NCBI GenBank assembly: GCA_002839605.1
Contig: PGYK01000007.1
Span: 62,001 to 126,000, forward strand
Length of the DNA: 64,000 nt
Direction of reading: 5' to 3'
Origin: Methanomicrobiales archaeon HGW-Methanomicrobiales-3
Lineage (GTDB): Archaea > Halobacteriota > Methanomicrobia > Methanomicrobiales > Methanospirillaceae
The notes beneath the pieces were generated by a model. The model worked only from the letters and a program-made list of their open reading frames with translations. It had not been told where the DNA came from and made no database searches. Positions 27,875 through 36,468 of the stretch are shown here, one piece after another. The position numbers and the translations under genes were made by a program. Positions within the stretch are counted from its first letter, which is position 1; each line of letters starts with the position of its first letter.

Positions 27875-28145
27875 CGCATCCAGTTCCGCTGAAAAGAAAG
27901 AAAAAGGCTTCCTTATCGTCCCGGTCGTACCGGGCTGCTCTGGATCCTGAAGGGAAACGCCAAAATTTTCCTGACAGGCGATATCCTGGCGTGTATCCCG
28001 CGATGCACGACATCAGACGTATTGGTATTATCCGAAGGAAAAATTTTCTTCATCCTCCCCATGACCGGCGTTACACAAGATATGGATTACATGCTGACCG
28101 GGAGTAACCCAACATTAAAATACAATTTTTTGAATACTCCCCTCC

Positions 28146-28533
28146 ATGCCAAACATTGCCTATTTCGAGATCCCGGCCGACAATGTCGACCGCGCAAAAC
28201 ACTTCTACAAAAATGTCCTCGGCTGGAAGATCGAGCCCATCAGGACGCCAACGCTGGATTTGAAGAGCACCGAAGCAATGGAGTACCAGGAGATGACGCT
28301 TCAGAGAACCAACGCTTGGAACCATCAACATGGGCGGACTCTACCACCGCAGGGGAAAAGAGACCATACGGAACTACGTTATGGTGGATGACATCGATGC
28401 CGTGCTCGCGAAGGTGGAGAAGTCTGGCGGGAAGATCGTTGAAGCGAAAAATATGATGCAGGGAGTCGGCCTGCTGGCCGTTATCCGGGACCCCGAGGGG
28501 AACGAATTTGGTATCTGGACGCCGAAGATGTAA
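28146..28533 (+). pseudogene. VOC-family (glyoxalase-like) protein with a frameshift
   Basis: Two halves of one small VOC protein lie in different frames. The first, from ATG 28146, reads MPNIAYFEIPADNVDRAKHF and on to YQEMTLQ, a normal glyoxalase-fold opening. The second, in the +1 frame around 28310-28533, reads EPTLGTINMGGLYHR then VMVDDIDAVLAKV and ends GNEFGIWTPKM. Joining the frames near 28290-28310 restores a continuous protein of about 128 residues. Either a real frameshift or a sequencing error caused this. A TATA-like element precedes it. Single-domain VOC proteins often bind metal, but without the intact reading frame function is lost. Confidence 0.8.
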
Positions 28534-28596
28534 GGGATAGCACCAGTTCTGTCTCTCTTCCCCGTCAGATACCCATGAACTGGCCGGAAGGTTGTA

Positions 28597-29064
28597 TCAG
28601 ACCATCTCGGCCTTGACAATCACAACGTCCTCTACCGGGCGGTCCCCGGGGCCGGTTCTGGTCTTGCCAATCGTGTCGACAACATCCATCCCCTCGACCA
28701 CGGTACCGAAGACCGGGTGTTTCCCGTCAAGGAAGTTGTTGTTGACAAGGTTGATGAAGAACTGGGATCCGCCGGTATTGGGGCCGGCATTTGCCATCGA
28801 GATCGTGCCGCGGTCGTTCTTGTTGGCGGGTGAGAACTCGTCCTTGATCACATAGCCCGGTCCGCCCCGGCCGGTACCGGTGGGATCGCCGCCCTGGATC
28901 ATGAACCCGTTGATGACCCGGTGGAAGATAACGCCGTTGTAGTAGCCTTTCTGTACAAGCGTCTCGAAGTTGCCCGCGGTTATGGGCATATCTGCTGCAA
29001 GGGCAATGGTTATCGTGCCCATGTTCGTCTCGAGCCGTACGCTCTTGTCTGAAGCGGTTGTCAT
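28597..29064 (-). CDS. Cyclophilin-type peptidyl-prolyl cis-trans isomerase, cytosolic
   Basis: The 155-residue protein carries the family motifs YNGVIFHRVINGFMIQGGDP and GGSQFFINLVNN, and lacks a signal peptide. The active-site Arg is in FHRV and the cyclosporin-contact residues (QFFI) are intact. A paralogue with a lipoprotein signal lies 165 bp away. Both share the sequence TGTGRGGPGYVI, so they arose by duplication. Confidence 0.95.
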   Translation of the reverse strand: MTTASDKSVRLETNMGTITIALAADMPITAGNFETLVQKGYYNGVIFHRVINGFMIQGGDPTGTGRGGPGYVIKDEFSPANKNDRGTISMANAGPNTGGSQFFINLVNNNFLDGKHPVFGTVVEGMDVVDTIGKTRTGPGDRPVEDVVIVKAEMV

Positions 29065-29117
29065 GGTATTCCACTAGTGTATGGAACCTGGTAATTCATC
29101 TGTTTTGTGAGTCCGGA

Positions 29118-29138
29118 ATGATGATGATGATGATGATG
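29118..29138. repeat. ATG trinucleotide microsatellite
   Basis: Seven uninterrupted ATG units lie in the gap between the two cyclophilin genes. No gene spans it. It may vary in copy number. Confidence 0.85.
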
Positions 29139-29229
29139 GGAGAAAACGTGCTCCCCGGATCTCATATCCCCCAATCGATTGTAATAAAGAGATAGTGTTT
29201 GGGGATTCCATCCGCACAAAAAAGCGTTT

Positions 29230-29865
29230 TTAGATCAGTACGGCTCGGATGATGGTGACGTTCTGCACCGGACGGTAGTTCCCCGCTTTACCGAGTGTCT
29301 GGACTTTACCGATTGCATCAACAACCTCCATGCCATCGACCACTTTGCCGAAGACCGGGTGTTTATTGTCGAGATAGTTGTTGTTCACGAGGTTGATGAA
29401 AAACTGCGAACCGCCCGTGTTGGCACCAGAGTTTGCCATGGCGAGGGTCCCCCGGTCATTCCGGTTTGTTGAGGCAAACTCATCAGGAATCACGTAGCCC
29501 GGCCCGCCCCGGCCGGTGCCGGTAGGATCTCCCCCCTGGATCATGAACCCGTCCATGACCCGGTGGAAGATAACTCCGTCATAGTATCCATCCTTTACAA
29601 GGCTCAAAAAATTCCCTGCCGTTATGGGCATGTCCGGATCGAGCGCGAGCGTGATGTCGCCCATACTCGTCTCAAGGCGGACTCGTTCCCAGGATTCGAG
29701 TGGCACAGCGGTTGTCTGGGGCTGCACAGTAACTGATGGCAGCGGGCATACCCCTCTCGCGCCAGTGTCGCAGGTATCCGCAGGTGCCTGCTGGGTGCAC
29801 CCGGCAGTCAGGAGGAGAGCCGCCATCAGGGCGCACAGGATAAGGGTATTTCGGATCGATAGCAT
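29230..29865 (-). CDS. Exported lipoprotein cyclophilin-type PPIase
   Basis: This 211-residue paralogue of the adjacent cyclophilin has an N-terminal lipoprotein signal (LLLTAGCTQ, cysteine about residue 23) and a Pro/Thr-containing linker before the catalytic domain. The motifs YDGVIFHRVMDGFMIQGGDP and GGSQFFINLVNN are intact. It would fold proteins outside the membrane. In the run of cell-envelope genes from 29230 to 32159 this location makes sense. Confidence 0.93.
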   Translation of the reverse strand: MLSIRNTLILCALMAALLLTAGCTQQAPADTCDTGARGVCPLPSVTVQPQTTAVPLESWERVRLETSMGDITLALDPDMPITAGNFLSLVKDGYYDGVIFHRVMDGFMIQGGDPTGTGRGGPGYVIPDEFASTNRNDRGTLAMANSGANTGGSQFFINLVNNNYLDNKHPVFGKVVDGMEVVDAIGKVQTLGKAGNYRPVQNVTIIRAVLI

Positions 29866-29928
29866 TCCTGAATGGTTGGTTGAGAAGAAAAAAATAGGTT
29901 GTGGAGGGGGGATGATCGGGATATCCCG

Positions 29929-30603
29929 TTACTTCTCCGTATCCTCCTTCCGGGATCCGCTGAAGTAGAAGATCCCCCCGATGGCAAGGATCATAGAGAT
30001 GAACCCGGCTAAAAGGATCATGCTGCCGCGGGAAGTAGCGTTTGTATAATCCTCTGCCGAGACATCGATTGCCAGTACCGCGTAGGTGTTGCCGGTCGAA
30101 CCGTGGACGGCATCATCGATGGGGGCATAAGCGGTCATGAACGAACCGTATTTGGTGGTGTAGGGCGCGTTTGAGGTTGTTGGACCGGAAAGGGCGAGCA
30201 GGATATCATCTTTTGGCGCGGTTGATACTTCGCCAATCTTTGCCGAGCCCTGAGGGTCATCAAGGGTGAGGTCATCGACAAGGAACGTCACCGACTGGTC
30301 GGGATTGACCTTGAGGATGTAGGCATTGAGGATGTTATCATTCATACTGCGCATCGTGTGGAGTTTCCTGATGATCGCGACGTAATGCGCAGATCCCTCG
30401 TCGCCCGGTTTGATATCGTCAAGATCCGAAGGGGAGATCTGGGTTGCCATAACACTGGCAGTGGATGTTAAGCCCATCTTGAGTGAACTCTGAAGGGCGT
30501 CATTCTGGTTATTGTACGCGACCAGGGTGAGCGATCCAATGATAAGGATCACCAGGATCGAGCTGATCAAGACTTTTTTCGAGTAGACCAATGAGCAGTT
30601 CAT
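29929..30603 (-). CDS. Membrane sensor with extracytoplasmic Cache-like domain
   Basis: From ATG 30603 the protein is 224 residues: a first span VLISSILVILIIGSLTLVA, an outside domain (about residues 30-185) that reads like a single-Cache/PDC fold (SVMATQISPSDLDDIK, then IIRKLHTMRSMNDNI and FLVDDLTLDD), and a second span MILLAGFISMILAIGGIFYF with a short charged tail. There is no kinase or receptor output domain. The ATG overlaps the stop of the PEGA gene as ATGA, so the two are coupled. It may sense a ligand for, or help anchor, the surface protein. Confidence 0.78.
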   Translation of the reverse strand: MNCSLVYSKKVLISSILVILIIGSLTLVAYNNQNDALQSSLKMGLTSTASVMATQISPSDLDDIKPGDEGSAHYVAIIRKLHTMRSMNDNILNAYILKVNPDQSVTFLVDDLTLDDPQGSAKIGEVSTAPKDDILLALSGPTTSNAPYTTKYGSFMTAYAPIDDAVHGSTGNTYAVLAIDVSAEDYTNATSRGSMILLAGFISMILAIGGIFYFSGSRKEDTEK

Positions 30604-32159
30604 GATCGTAACCTCCTTGTTGCAATACCGATTGCAAGCAGTGCCACACACCCTCCAACCAGGGTGACCATCGATGGCGCGGATTCAGGTGTCGGTGCCG
30701 GTGCGGGCTGCATGCTGATGGCAAGCGGGGTTGTCTGCCCGGCCGTTACTAACGCCGTGGTGGAGTAATCGATGTAATTGGTGTACTTGAGCAGTATCGT
30801 GTGGCTTCCTGCAGGAATCCCGTTCAGGACTGCCGGGGTGTATCCCTTGAACAGGTTATCAATGTATACCTCGGCACCTGATGGTGTCGAGACGATGTTG
30901 AATCCCCCGGTTGCAGGCACCGGTGTCGGGCTGGGGCCGATCGGTGACAGCACCGCGTTGACCGGGTTGACGATATTGGGCTGGACATACACGGTGTTCA
31001 TCCATTCATTGTACCCGGGCGCCGTGATCTTGAAGAGCCGGTTCCCGCTGGCGACATTATACAGGGTGAGCATGCCGTTTGGGGGAATTGTTCCCTGTGC
31101 ATTGCTGTCCATGAAGACACTTGCGCCAGGCAGGGAGGTGATCGCAACAGTGCCGAACACTGCCGGTGCCATATTCGCGTTCAGTTTCTGGTTGGTGTTG
31201 GCATTCACGTACACGGTACTCGTGTAGTCGGAATAGCCCGGAAGCGAGAGCCGAATGGTGTGGCTGCCCGGGTACAGGGTGACGGTGAGCGGGGCTTTTC
31301 CCTGGTAGGATCCATCGACATACACCATCGCATGATCGGGATATGACGTGATCGAGACTGTCCCGGTGCTGCGGGGCGCCGGCGGCGAGGGCTGGAGGTT
31401 CGGGTAATACGTTGCCGTCTGGCCAGCGTAGACGTTGATGAGCTGGGTGTCCGGTGTATACCCGGAAAGGGACGCTTTCATGGAATAGGTTCCCGGCGGG
31501 AGGTTCGGGAGCGTTATGGGTGAATAACCCTGGAAGTTACCGTTCATGTAGATGGCCGCACCCGAAGGGCTCGACTGGGCATAGATGGCCCCGTTCTGGA
31601 CGGGGGGAACGGTTGTCTGGGTCGGAACCGGGTTCAGGGTTGCATAGACTGCCACATGTTCGCCATCGGAGGGCATGTGGGAGAGTGGGCCGGACCAGGT
31701 GGTGTACCCGGATTTTGTTACCGTTATTGTGCGGACCGGTGATCCGGTGGGCGATACGGCAACGGTGCAGATACCCTGTGCAATCGTGCACTGGTAACTG
31801 CCATCGAATGAGACCGATGCCCCGTCAACATTGCAGTAGGTGTCAATGTATCCCTTGCCGCCTCCTACTGCCGTTGGTTCAACGGTCGGTATCGTAATTG
31901 TGACAGTGGGTTCTGTGGTCGGAACCGGGGTCACAACGGTGGGAACGGTAACCGTTGGTTCCGTTGTCGGTATGGCCGTGGGTGGAGCTGTGGTTGGCTC
32001 CGGTGTCGCCTCCGTTGTCGGGGCGGTCACCGGATCGATGATGCCGCCGGGGGTTTCCGTAGGTGTGACATCGCTATCCCCGGCAACGGGGGCGATGGCT
32101 GCGGTGAGAAGAACGCACATGAGCAGCACAAAGGGCAGATTCAGTGTCGGATATTTCAT
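30600..32159 (-). CDS. Surface protein with Thr/Pro-rich stalk and PEGA repeats
   Basis: The 519-residue protein has a signal peptide (LPFVLLMCVLLTAAIAPVAG), a Thr/Pro-rich, probably O-glycosylated stalk (TEATPEPTTAPPTAIP and similar, about residues 30-95), a first degenerate repeat, then four PEGA-type domains (motifs such as SSPSGAAIYMNGNFQG and STPSGAEVYIDNLFKG) and a C-terminal span, LVGGCVALLAIGIATRRLRS. The arrangement fits a cell-surface protein anchored at its C-terminus. Start ATG 32159 is set by the signal peptide and an AGGATGC ribosome site. Promoter at 32199. Confidence 0.87.
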   Translation of the reverse strand: MKYPTLNLPFVLLMCVLLTAAIAPVAGDSDVTPTETPGGIIDPVTAPTTEATPEPTTAPPTAIPTTEPTVTVPTVVTPVPTTEPTVTITIPTVEPTAVGGGKGYIDTYCNVDGASVSFDGSYQCTIAQGICTVAVSPTGSPVRTITVTKSGYTTWSGPLSHMPSDGEHVAVYATLNPVPTQTTVPPVQNGAIYAQSSPSGAAIYMNGNFQGYSPITLPNLPPGTYSMKASLSGYTPDTQLINVYAGQTATYYPNLQPSPPAPRSTGTVSITSYPDHAMVYVDGSYQGKAPLTVTLYPGSHTIRLSLPGYSDYTSTVYVNANTNQKLNANMAPAVFGTVAITSLPGASVFMDSNAQGTIPPNGMLTLYNVASGNRLFKITAPGYNEWMNTVYVQPNIVNPVNAVLSPIGPSPTPVPATGGFNIVSTPSGAEVYIDNLFKGYTPAVLNGIPAGSHTILLKYTNYIDYSTTALVTAGQTTPLAISMQPAPAPTPESAPSMVTLVGGCVALLAIGIATRRLRS

Positions 32160-32198
32160 GAAATCGCATCCTGCAAGTGTAAATCTGGAGGAGCGATC

Positions 32199-32208
32199 TA
32201 TAAAAAGA
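32199..32208 (-). promoter_or_regulatory. TATA box for the PEGA-protein gene
   Basis: On the minus strand the sequence is CTTTTTATAG, about 45 bases before the start codon, which gives a leader of about 15-20 bases that contains the ribosome-binding site. Confidence 0.55.
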
Positions 32209-32306
32209 ATGGTGTTTGTTTTCAGGAGAGGTGATAAGACGTGGTTGTATTTGGGCTGGTCCGGTATCTCCAACTGCTGTTAAAAATCAGGGTAATTCCG
32301 GGCCAA

Positions 32307-32570
32307 TCATTTCCATGTGTATATCTGACTCTGGTCTGGACCGGCCCCTCCTCCCGCCGGCAGGTGGGGTGCGGAATAATATCCCGGAATCGGCTCGCCC
32401 GATGCAGTGAAGTACCCCCCAATCCTGATGGGGGGTGATGAGAAGGATTGGAGGTCTGCTGCAAGGAATGCATTGATGAGGAGCGATACCACAAGGATTG
32501 CGGTCACAACCACAACCAGAACTTTTAGCGATTCTTTGTCCACGGACGTCACCTCTATGATGAGGATCAT
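32307..32570 (-). CDS. Possible small membrane protein
   Basis: The 87-residue frame begins MILIIEVTSVDKESLK and has one hydrophobic span, VLVVVVTAILVVSLLINAFL, followed by an outside tail that is Gly/Pro/Tyr-rich. No family is recognised. It could be a small secreted-like or membrane protein. I rate it as probable because codon use in this frame is biased towards third-position G/C as in neighbours, but no ribosome-binding site is strong. Confidence 0.45.
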   Translation of the reverse strand: MILIIEVTSVDKESLKVLVVVVTAILVVSLLINAFLAADLQSFSSPPIRIGGYFTASGEPIPGYYSAPHLPAGGGAGPDQSQIYTWK

Positions 32571-32680
32571 ATCCTGTCCCGGTACATAAAATCATCCTTT
32601 TCTTTGGATTCGCACCCTGAATGGAACGTGTGGTGAAAAAAAAGAGAAATGGGGGGTCCTCCCGGAATACCCGGGTGAAC

Positions 32681-32905
32681 TTAGGCGGAATCTGCCACTT
32701 CGATCCTGATGATATCAGAATGCATCGAAGCGATGAGTGTGTGGAGTTCCGCGTTCTGTGCCTTACGCACCTGCTCGATCTCTTCCTTGATCCGGGCAAT
32801 TGCCTCATTTTGGGAATTGCCATGACCACGAGCACCCGGGACCTCGATGCAGCGTGCGGTGAACCCGCCGCGCTCATGAGGCTCGGTTATGATGGTGTAG
32901 TGCAT
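32681..32905 (-). CDS. HicB-like (DUF1902-type) small protein
   Basis: A 74-residue protein with the HicB partial RNase H fold: MHYTIITEPHERGGFTARCI then VPGARGHGNSQNEAIARIKE. In toxin-antitoxin pairs the HicB antitoxin has a DNA-binding tail; this one lacks it and ends shortly after the fold, and no HicA toxin is nearby. Solo HicB proteins are common in methanogens and their function is unknown. Confidence 0.82.
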   Translation of the reverse strand: MHYTIITEPHERGGFTARCIEVPGARGHGNSQNEAIARIKEEIEQVRKAQNAELHTLIASMHSDIIRIEVADSA

Positions 32906-32971
32906 GATTGTACAAAAAAGCTGTAACGATTTACATAGTTTCTGGTCAGAATGGGAAAAAACGGGAGATTC

Positions 32972-33736
32972 TCACGCAGTTTCCTGATCCCGAATCAGCG
33001 CTTTGCGCGCTTCATAGTGCCGGAGATGCTCCCGCACCCCCTCTTCAAACTCCCGGGGATGGAGATGGAACTCCCGGGAGACGAGCAGCATACGGGCAGC
33101 GTCCCCGATGGCTTTGTGGGGTTTGATGATATACCGGAATTTTTCCGGGATCGGGTACCGGAAATGGGTTGAGGCGATCGCATCCTGCCGGAGGGAAAAA
33201 CCGATGACAAGCGACATCCGGTCAAGTGAGACATCCTCTTTTAACGAATATTCGTGGCGGATCTCGCTCTGGAGGTCCCGGATAAGAAAACCGCCCGTAT
33301 TCACCCGGGCCCGCTGGAAGGTCTCCATCTCCCGCCTGCGGGCAAAGAAGGCAAGGGTGTCGATATTTTTGTGGTTGAGCGCCTGCATAAACGCCCGGAT
33401 ATCTGCATGGACACCGGCGATGGCTTTCCGGGCCCGGCGCGTACCTTCGGAATCGAGCCTGAATTTCCGGTCATCCGGCAGCGTCTCGCCGGGACGGGTG
33501 AGGTTGAAGACCCGGCGGTGCCCGTCAACCCGTTTCCCGACATCGTCGGTGACGTTCTTCCAGAGCTCGACCTCGATATCATGGGAAAAAGCCCTGCCGG
33601 CAAATGCGACCGTATCGGAGGCCGGGTCATGCAGGACAACACCTATCTCGGTGGGGATCTGGACTCCCTGCCGGGTGCCGCGGATGCCGGCAAATTCCAT
33701 GTCGATATAGGCTGTCAGGGGGGATGACAATTCCAT
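32972..33736 (-). CDS. DEDDh-like exonuclease family protein
   Basis: From ATG 33736 the protein has 254 residues. It opens with YIDMEFAGIRG, an Asp-x-Glu motif I, followed by IPTEIGVVLHDPASDTVAF, typical of the DnaQ fold. The C-terminal HKAIGDAARMLLVSREFH has the HxxxxDA motif III. Motif II is less clear, perhaps around ALNHKNIDTLAFFARRREME. A longer frame to 33868 adds 44 residues of dubious quality. Family names beyond the RNase H fold are not certain. It stands alone between a HicB-like gene and a gap. Confidence 0.68.
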   Translation of the reverse strand: MELSSPLTAYIDMEFAGIRGTRQGVQIPTEIGVVLHDPASDTVAFAGRAFSHDIEVELWKNVTDDVGKRVDGHRRVFNLTRPGETLPDDRKFRLDSEGTRRARKAIAGVHADIRAFMQALNHKNIDTLAFFARRREMETFQRARVNTGGFLIRDLQSEIRHEYSLKEDVSLDRMSLVIGFSLRQDAIASTHFRYPIPEKFRYIIKPHKAIGDAARMLLVSREFHLHPREFEEGVREHLRHYEARKALIRDQETA

Positions 33737-34140
33737 CACAACCTCACAATTTCTGGCCAGTGTGTCCCCTGGCCTCCTCTTGGGACATTCGGGAGTGGGC
33801 GATTTTGCACCAGACTGGATCGCCTGTTGAAAAAAACATCTCCGCATTGATGATCGTTTCCCGGTCACACCCGGAAAAACCTCTGCTCCACGCCGTCATC
33901 CTCTCACCAGATCTTCACCTGCTGGTGCTATAGTATTTCGCTCTTCATACGCCAAAAATCTCATGGATTCTCTGGATCTGCACGGGACGAGAATTGCAGG
34001 TCACTTTATCCTATCCCATATGGCTATAACGGTGATCTCCAGCGGTTCATGGTTTTAAAGAACCAAGTGGCCACAGGGATCGCTTCAGCCCGTGGAATGC
34101 ATATTCTAAAAACCGATCGCGGAATTTACCAGTTTCTTGC
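33737..34140. other. Intergenic region, no gene seen
   Basis: About 400 bases between the nuclease and the frh operon terminator. No frame has a start, length and composition that convince. Short frames here look random. Confidence 0.5.
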
Positions 34141-34160
34141 AGGGAGAAAAAGGAAAAAAA
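34141..34160 (-). terminator. Oligo-T terminator of the frh operon
   Basis: Directly after the frhB stop the minus strand reads TTTTTTTCCTTTTTC, a strong archaeal oligo-T terminator without hairpin. Confidence 0.7.
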
Positions 34161-35087
34161 TTAGATGTATGGGTTGCGGAGCGCCTTGCCCACACCGAAG
34201 GTTGCACGACCCTCAAGGGTCTTCTTGTTCTTCGTGATCTTCTCGTTTGCGAGCTTGGTCACGAGTTCAAGACCGGGCTTGACCTTCTCGATGGGCTGGG
34301 TCTCGAAGCACCCTGCTGCCATTGCCTTGCCCCAGACCGAGTCTCCGATCTTGGACCTGACCATGACGGTTGACCAGCCATCGGGGCTGCCAACGGAACC
34401 TGTCGAGACGTCTGCAAGGTTTGCAACATAGTCAAGACAGACGTGGCAGCCGGGCTGCTCGTACTTGTGGGTGATCTTGAGCGGCAGCTGGACGACCTGT
34501 CCGCGCTTGCCGTATACCCAGAACTTGCCCTTGCCGATCTCCATCTTCTTGACGGATTCGAGCTTCATGGCTGCGTGGTCTTCCACGAGCTGGAGAATGC
34601 TCTGGTAGGGGAAGTTCTCCATGCAGAAGATACCGACTGCGAGTGCAATGCTTGCACCAACGTCGCGCATCCCGATGGGGTACAGCTGTGCCTTGCGGAC
34701 AGCCTGCATCTGGCAGGGGGTTCCGACGATACCAATCTTGTCAAGACCGAAGCTGCGGGTTGCTTCCTTGAGTAAGGAAACGTTCGGGCTGATGTTGTAC
34801 TTGGTACCGGCTGCTGCGATGAGCTCAGCCTTGGTGTTCACGATCGCCGGGATGGGTCTCCAGGGCTCGATCATGTCGAAGTTGGAGTTGTCCATCATGC
34901 ACTTGGATGGGTACTTTGCTGCGAATTCCTTGTTCGCTGCAACGATTGCGCCATCAATGATTCCCTCTTCAAGGGCAAATGCAAACAGCGAGGTAACGAT
35001 ACCGCCATCCTGGGCGTGCTTGAGAAGCTCCTTGTCGGTGCTTCGGGCTGAGACGCATGATTTGTAATTTCCGAGTTCTGCTCCCAT
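34161..35087 (-). CDS. frhB: F420-reducing [NiFe] hydrogenase, subunit beta
   Basis: FrhB carries FAD and a 4Fe-4S cluster and reduces coenzyme F420 with electrons from FrhG. The 308-residue protein has the family motifs GGIVTSLFAFALEEGIIDGA, VGTPCQMQAVRKA and GCHVCLDYVANLADVSTGSV. ATG 35087 is preceded at proper distance by AAGGTGAT, so it is preferred over GTG 35102. The gene ends the operon frhADGB, with the gap to frhG only 11 bases. Confidence 0.97.
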   Translation of the reverse strand: MGAELGNYKSCVSARSTDKELLKHAQDGGIVTSLFAFALEEGIIDGAIVAANKEFAAKYPSKCMMDNSNFDMIEPWRPIPAIVNTKAELIAAAGTKYNISPNVSLLKEATRSFGLDKIGIVGTPCQMQAVRKAQLYPIGMRDVGASIALAVGIFCMENFPYQSILQLVEDHAAMKLESVKKMEIGKGKFWVYGKRGQVVQLPLKITHKYEQPGCHVCLDYVANLADVSTGSVGSPDGWSTVMVRSKIGDSVWGKAMAAGCFETQPIEKVKPGLELVTKLANEKITKNKKTLEGRATFGVGKALRNPYI

Positions 35088-35098
35088 TTCAATCACCT

Positions 35099-35989
35099 TC
35101 ACTGGAGTGCCGCCATAATGGCCTCGTTGATCGCCTCGTACTGGCTGATGACATCAGTGTTGAAGAAACTCCTCGGGCACTGCGAATAGCATGCGCCACA
35201 CTTGATGCACAGGTCGCGCTCACCCTGGGGTTTTCCGTACTCCATGGTGATTGCATTGACCGGGCAGGCTGCTGCACAGGTTCCGCATCCCATGCAGAGA
35301 CCCTGGTTGATGACGTTGGTCATCAGTTCGCAGAAGCATGCGCTGGTTCCTGCTGCCGCCAGCTTCATGAGCGGTGTCAGGAATGCAGTTGCGAGATCCT
35401 TCTGTTCCTTGGTTCCCTTGAGGAGCAGGTATGCCATCACGGCAACGTTCCTGATCATCTGCGGAGTCGGTGCGCATCCGGGGATGTACACGTCGACCTT
35501 GATCAGGTCACCGATCGGCAGGTATGCCTCATGGGCGGGCTGGTTCTGCTGACCGCCGCGGGAGAACCGGGTGATGTTGCCGTAGCAGGCGCAACCGCCG
35601 AGGGCGACCACGATTGCTGACTTCTCACGGGTTTCCTTGATCTCTTCTACTGCGAGTTTGTCGTTGATACAAACTGAACCCTCAACGAACGATACATCGA
35701 CCTGCTGGATGTGCCTTGCGTCTGCAAGTGTCGGCATATACTTCAGGTCGACATACTTGTCGAGGAGCGTTAATAATCCGGCATAGTTGTCTGCTAATGC
35801 CACAGTACAACCGGTACACCCACTCAGGTGAGTGTATCCTACGGTAATTTTGTCTGCCACAGGCTTAACCTCCTTAGTTGATTCTGCTTTTTTGGATGAT
35901 GCGTCAGTTTTGCTCGGTGCAGTCGCAGGTTTCTGCGGTGCTCCCGGGCTGGCGCTCTTCTTTCCGAAGATCCATTCGAGAAAACTCAT
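35099..35989 (-). CDS. frhG: F420-reducing [NiFe] hydrogenase, small subunit gamma
   Basis: FrhG is the electron-transfer subunit. The proximal cluster site is HLSGCTGCTVALAD with later ligands in LGGCACYGN and IPGCAPTPQ, and two 4Fe-4S motifs, CMGCGTCAAACPVNAI and CIKCGACYSQCPRSF, form the C-terminal ferredoxin part. The first 50 residues are unusual: an amphipathic start MSFLEWIFGKK, then an Ala/Pro/Lys/Ser-rich linker, before ADKITVGYTHLSGC where many homologues begin. ATG 35989 has GGTGAGA upstream. The 5' end lies within frhD (86-bp overlap). Confidence 0.96.
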   Translation of the reverse strand: MSFLEWIFGKKSASPGAPQKPATAPSKTDASSKKAESTKEVKPVADKITVGYTHLSGCTGCTVALADNYAGLLTLLDKYVDLKYMPTLADARHIQQVDVSFVEGSVCINDKLAVEEIKETREKSAIVVALGGCACYGNITRFSRGGQQNQPAHEAYLPIGDLIKVDVYIPGCAPTPQMIRNVAVMAYLLLKGTKEQKDLATAFLTPLMKLAAAGTSACFCELMTNVINQGLCMGCGTCAAACPVNAITMEYGKPQGERDLCIKCGACYSQCPRSFFNTDVISQYEAINEAIMAALQ

Positions 35990-36458
35990 CTTTCTCACCA
36001 ATGTTTTCCAGTATTACCTGTATCGCTTTCGGAATCGCATTTCTCACCGCTTCAGAAAGCTCCATGTCAACATCCTCATCTCCTTTATTCAGGACCCGTG
36101 ATGGCTGACACAGGACGAGTGTTGTATCGATCTTGTCTTTTATCCGACAGAGCTGGTCGACACCATCCCATGAATGGGGGTCAACATATGCCCCCGGCTT
36201 GAGGTCCTTTCCGGAAATTTTGGATATCGTCCCTGGTTTTGCATTAAAATCTGCGATATCGACAACGATGAGTTTCCGGGTAACGTCGGGATTAAGGAAG
36301 TTAAAAATAAAGTGCGGGGCTCCTGCGCCACCGTCCTGTATTGTAACATTGTCGGGAAGCGAGAGCTTCTCCATCTCCTCAATTACCGCCGGTCCAAATC
36401 CGTCATCGCCGAAGAGGGGGTTTCCACACCCTACGATTACGATCTCCGAATGCAGCAT
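35904..36458 (-). CDS. frhD: Hydrogenase maturation endopeptidase FrhD
   Basis: FrhD is a HycI/HybD-type nickel-dependent protease that trims the C-terminus of FrhA after NiFe insertion. The start reads MLHSEIVIVGCGNPLFGDDG, the family hallmark with the metal-ligand Asp/Glu, and VVDIADFNAKPG follows. 184 residues from ATG 36458 compare with about 160 in typical homologues; the last 28 residues (from DEFSRMDLRKEERQ) overlap the frhG start in another frame and look like an added tail. Ten bases separate it from frhA. Confidence 0.93.
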   Translation of the reverse strand: MLHSEIVIVGCGNPLFGDDGFGPAVIEEMEKLSLPDNVTIQDGGAGAPHFIFNFLNPDVTRKLIVVDIADFNAKPGTISKISGKDLKPGAYVDPHSWDGVDQLCRIKDKIDTTLVLCQPSRVLNKGDEDVDMELSEAVRNAIPKAIQVILENIGEKDEFSRMDLRKEERQPGSTAETCDCTEQN

Positions 36459-36468
36459 CAGGTGACAC

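Noticed and set aside
32681-32905. HicAB toxin-antitoxin pair
   Set aside because: Only the HicB-like fold is found; no HicA-type dsRNA-binding toxin gene flanks it.
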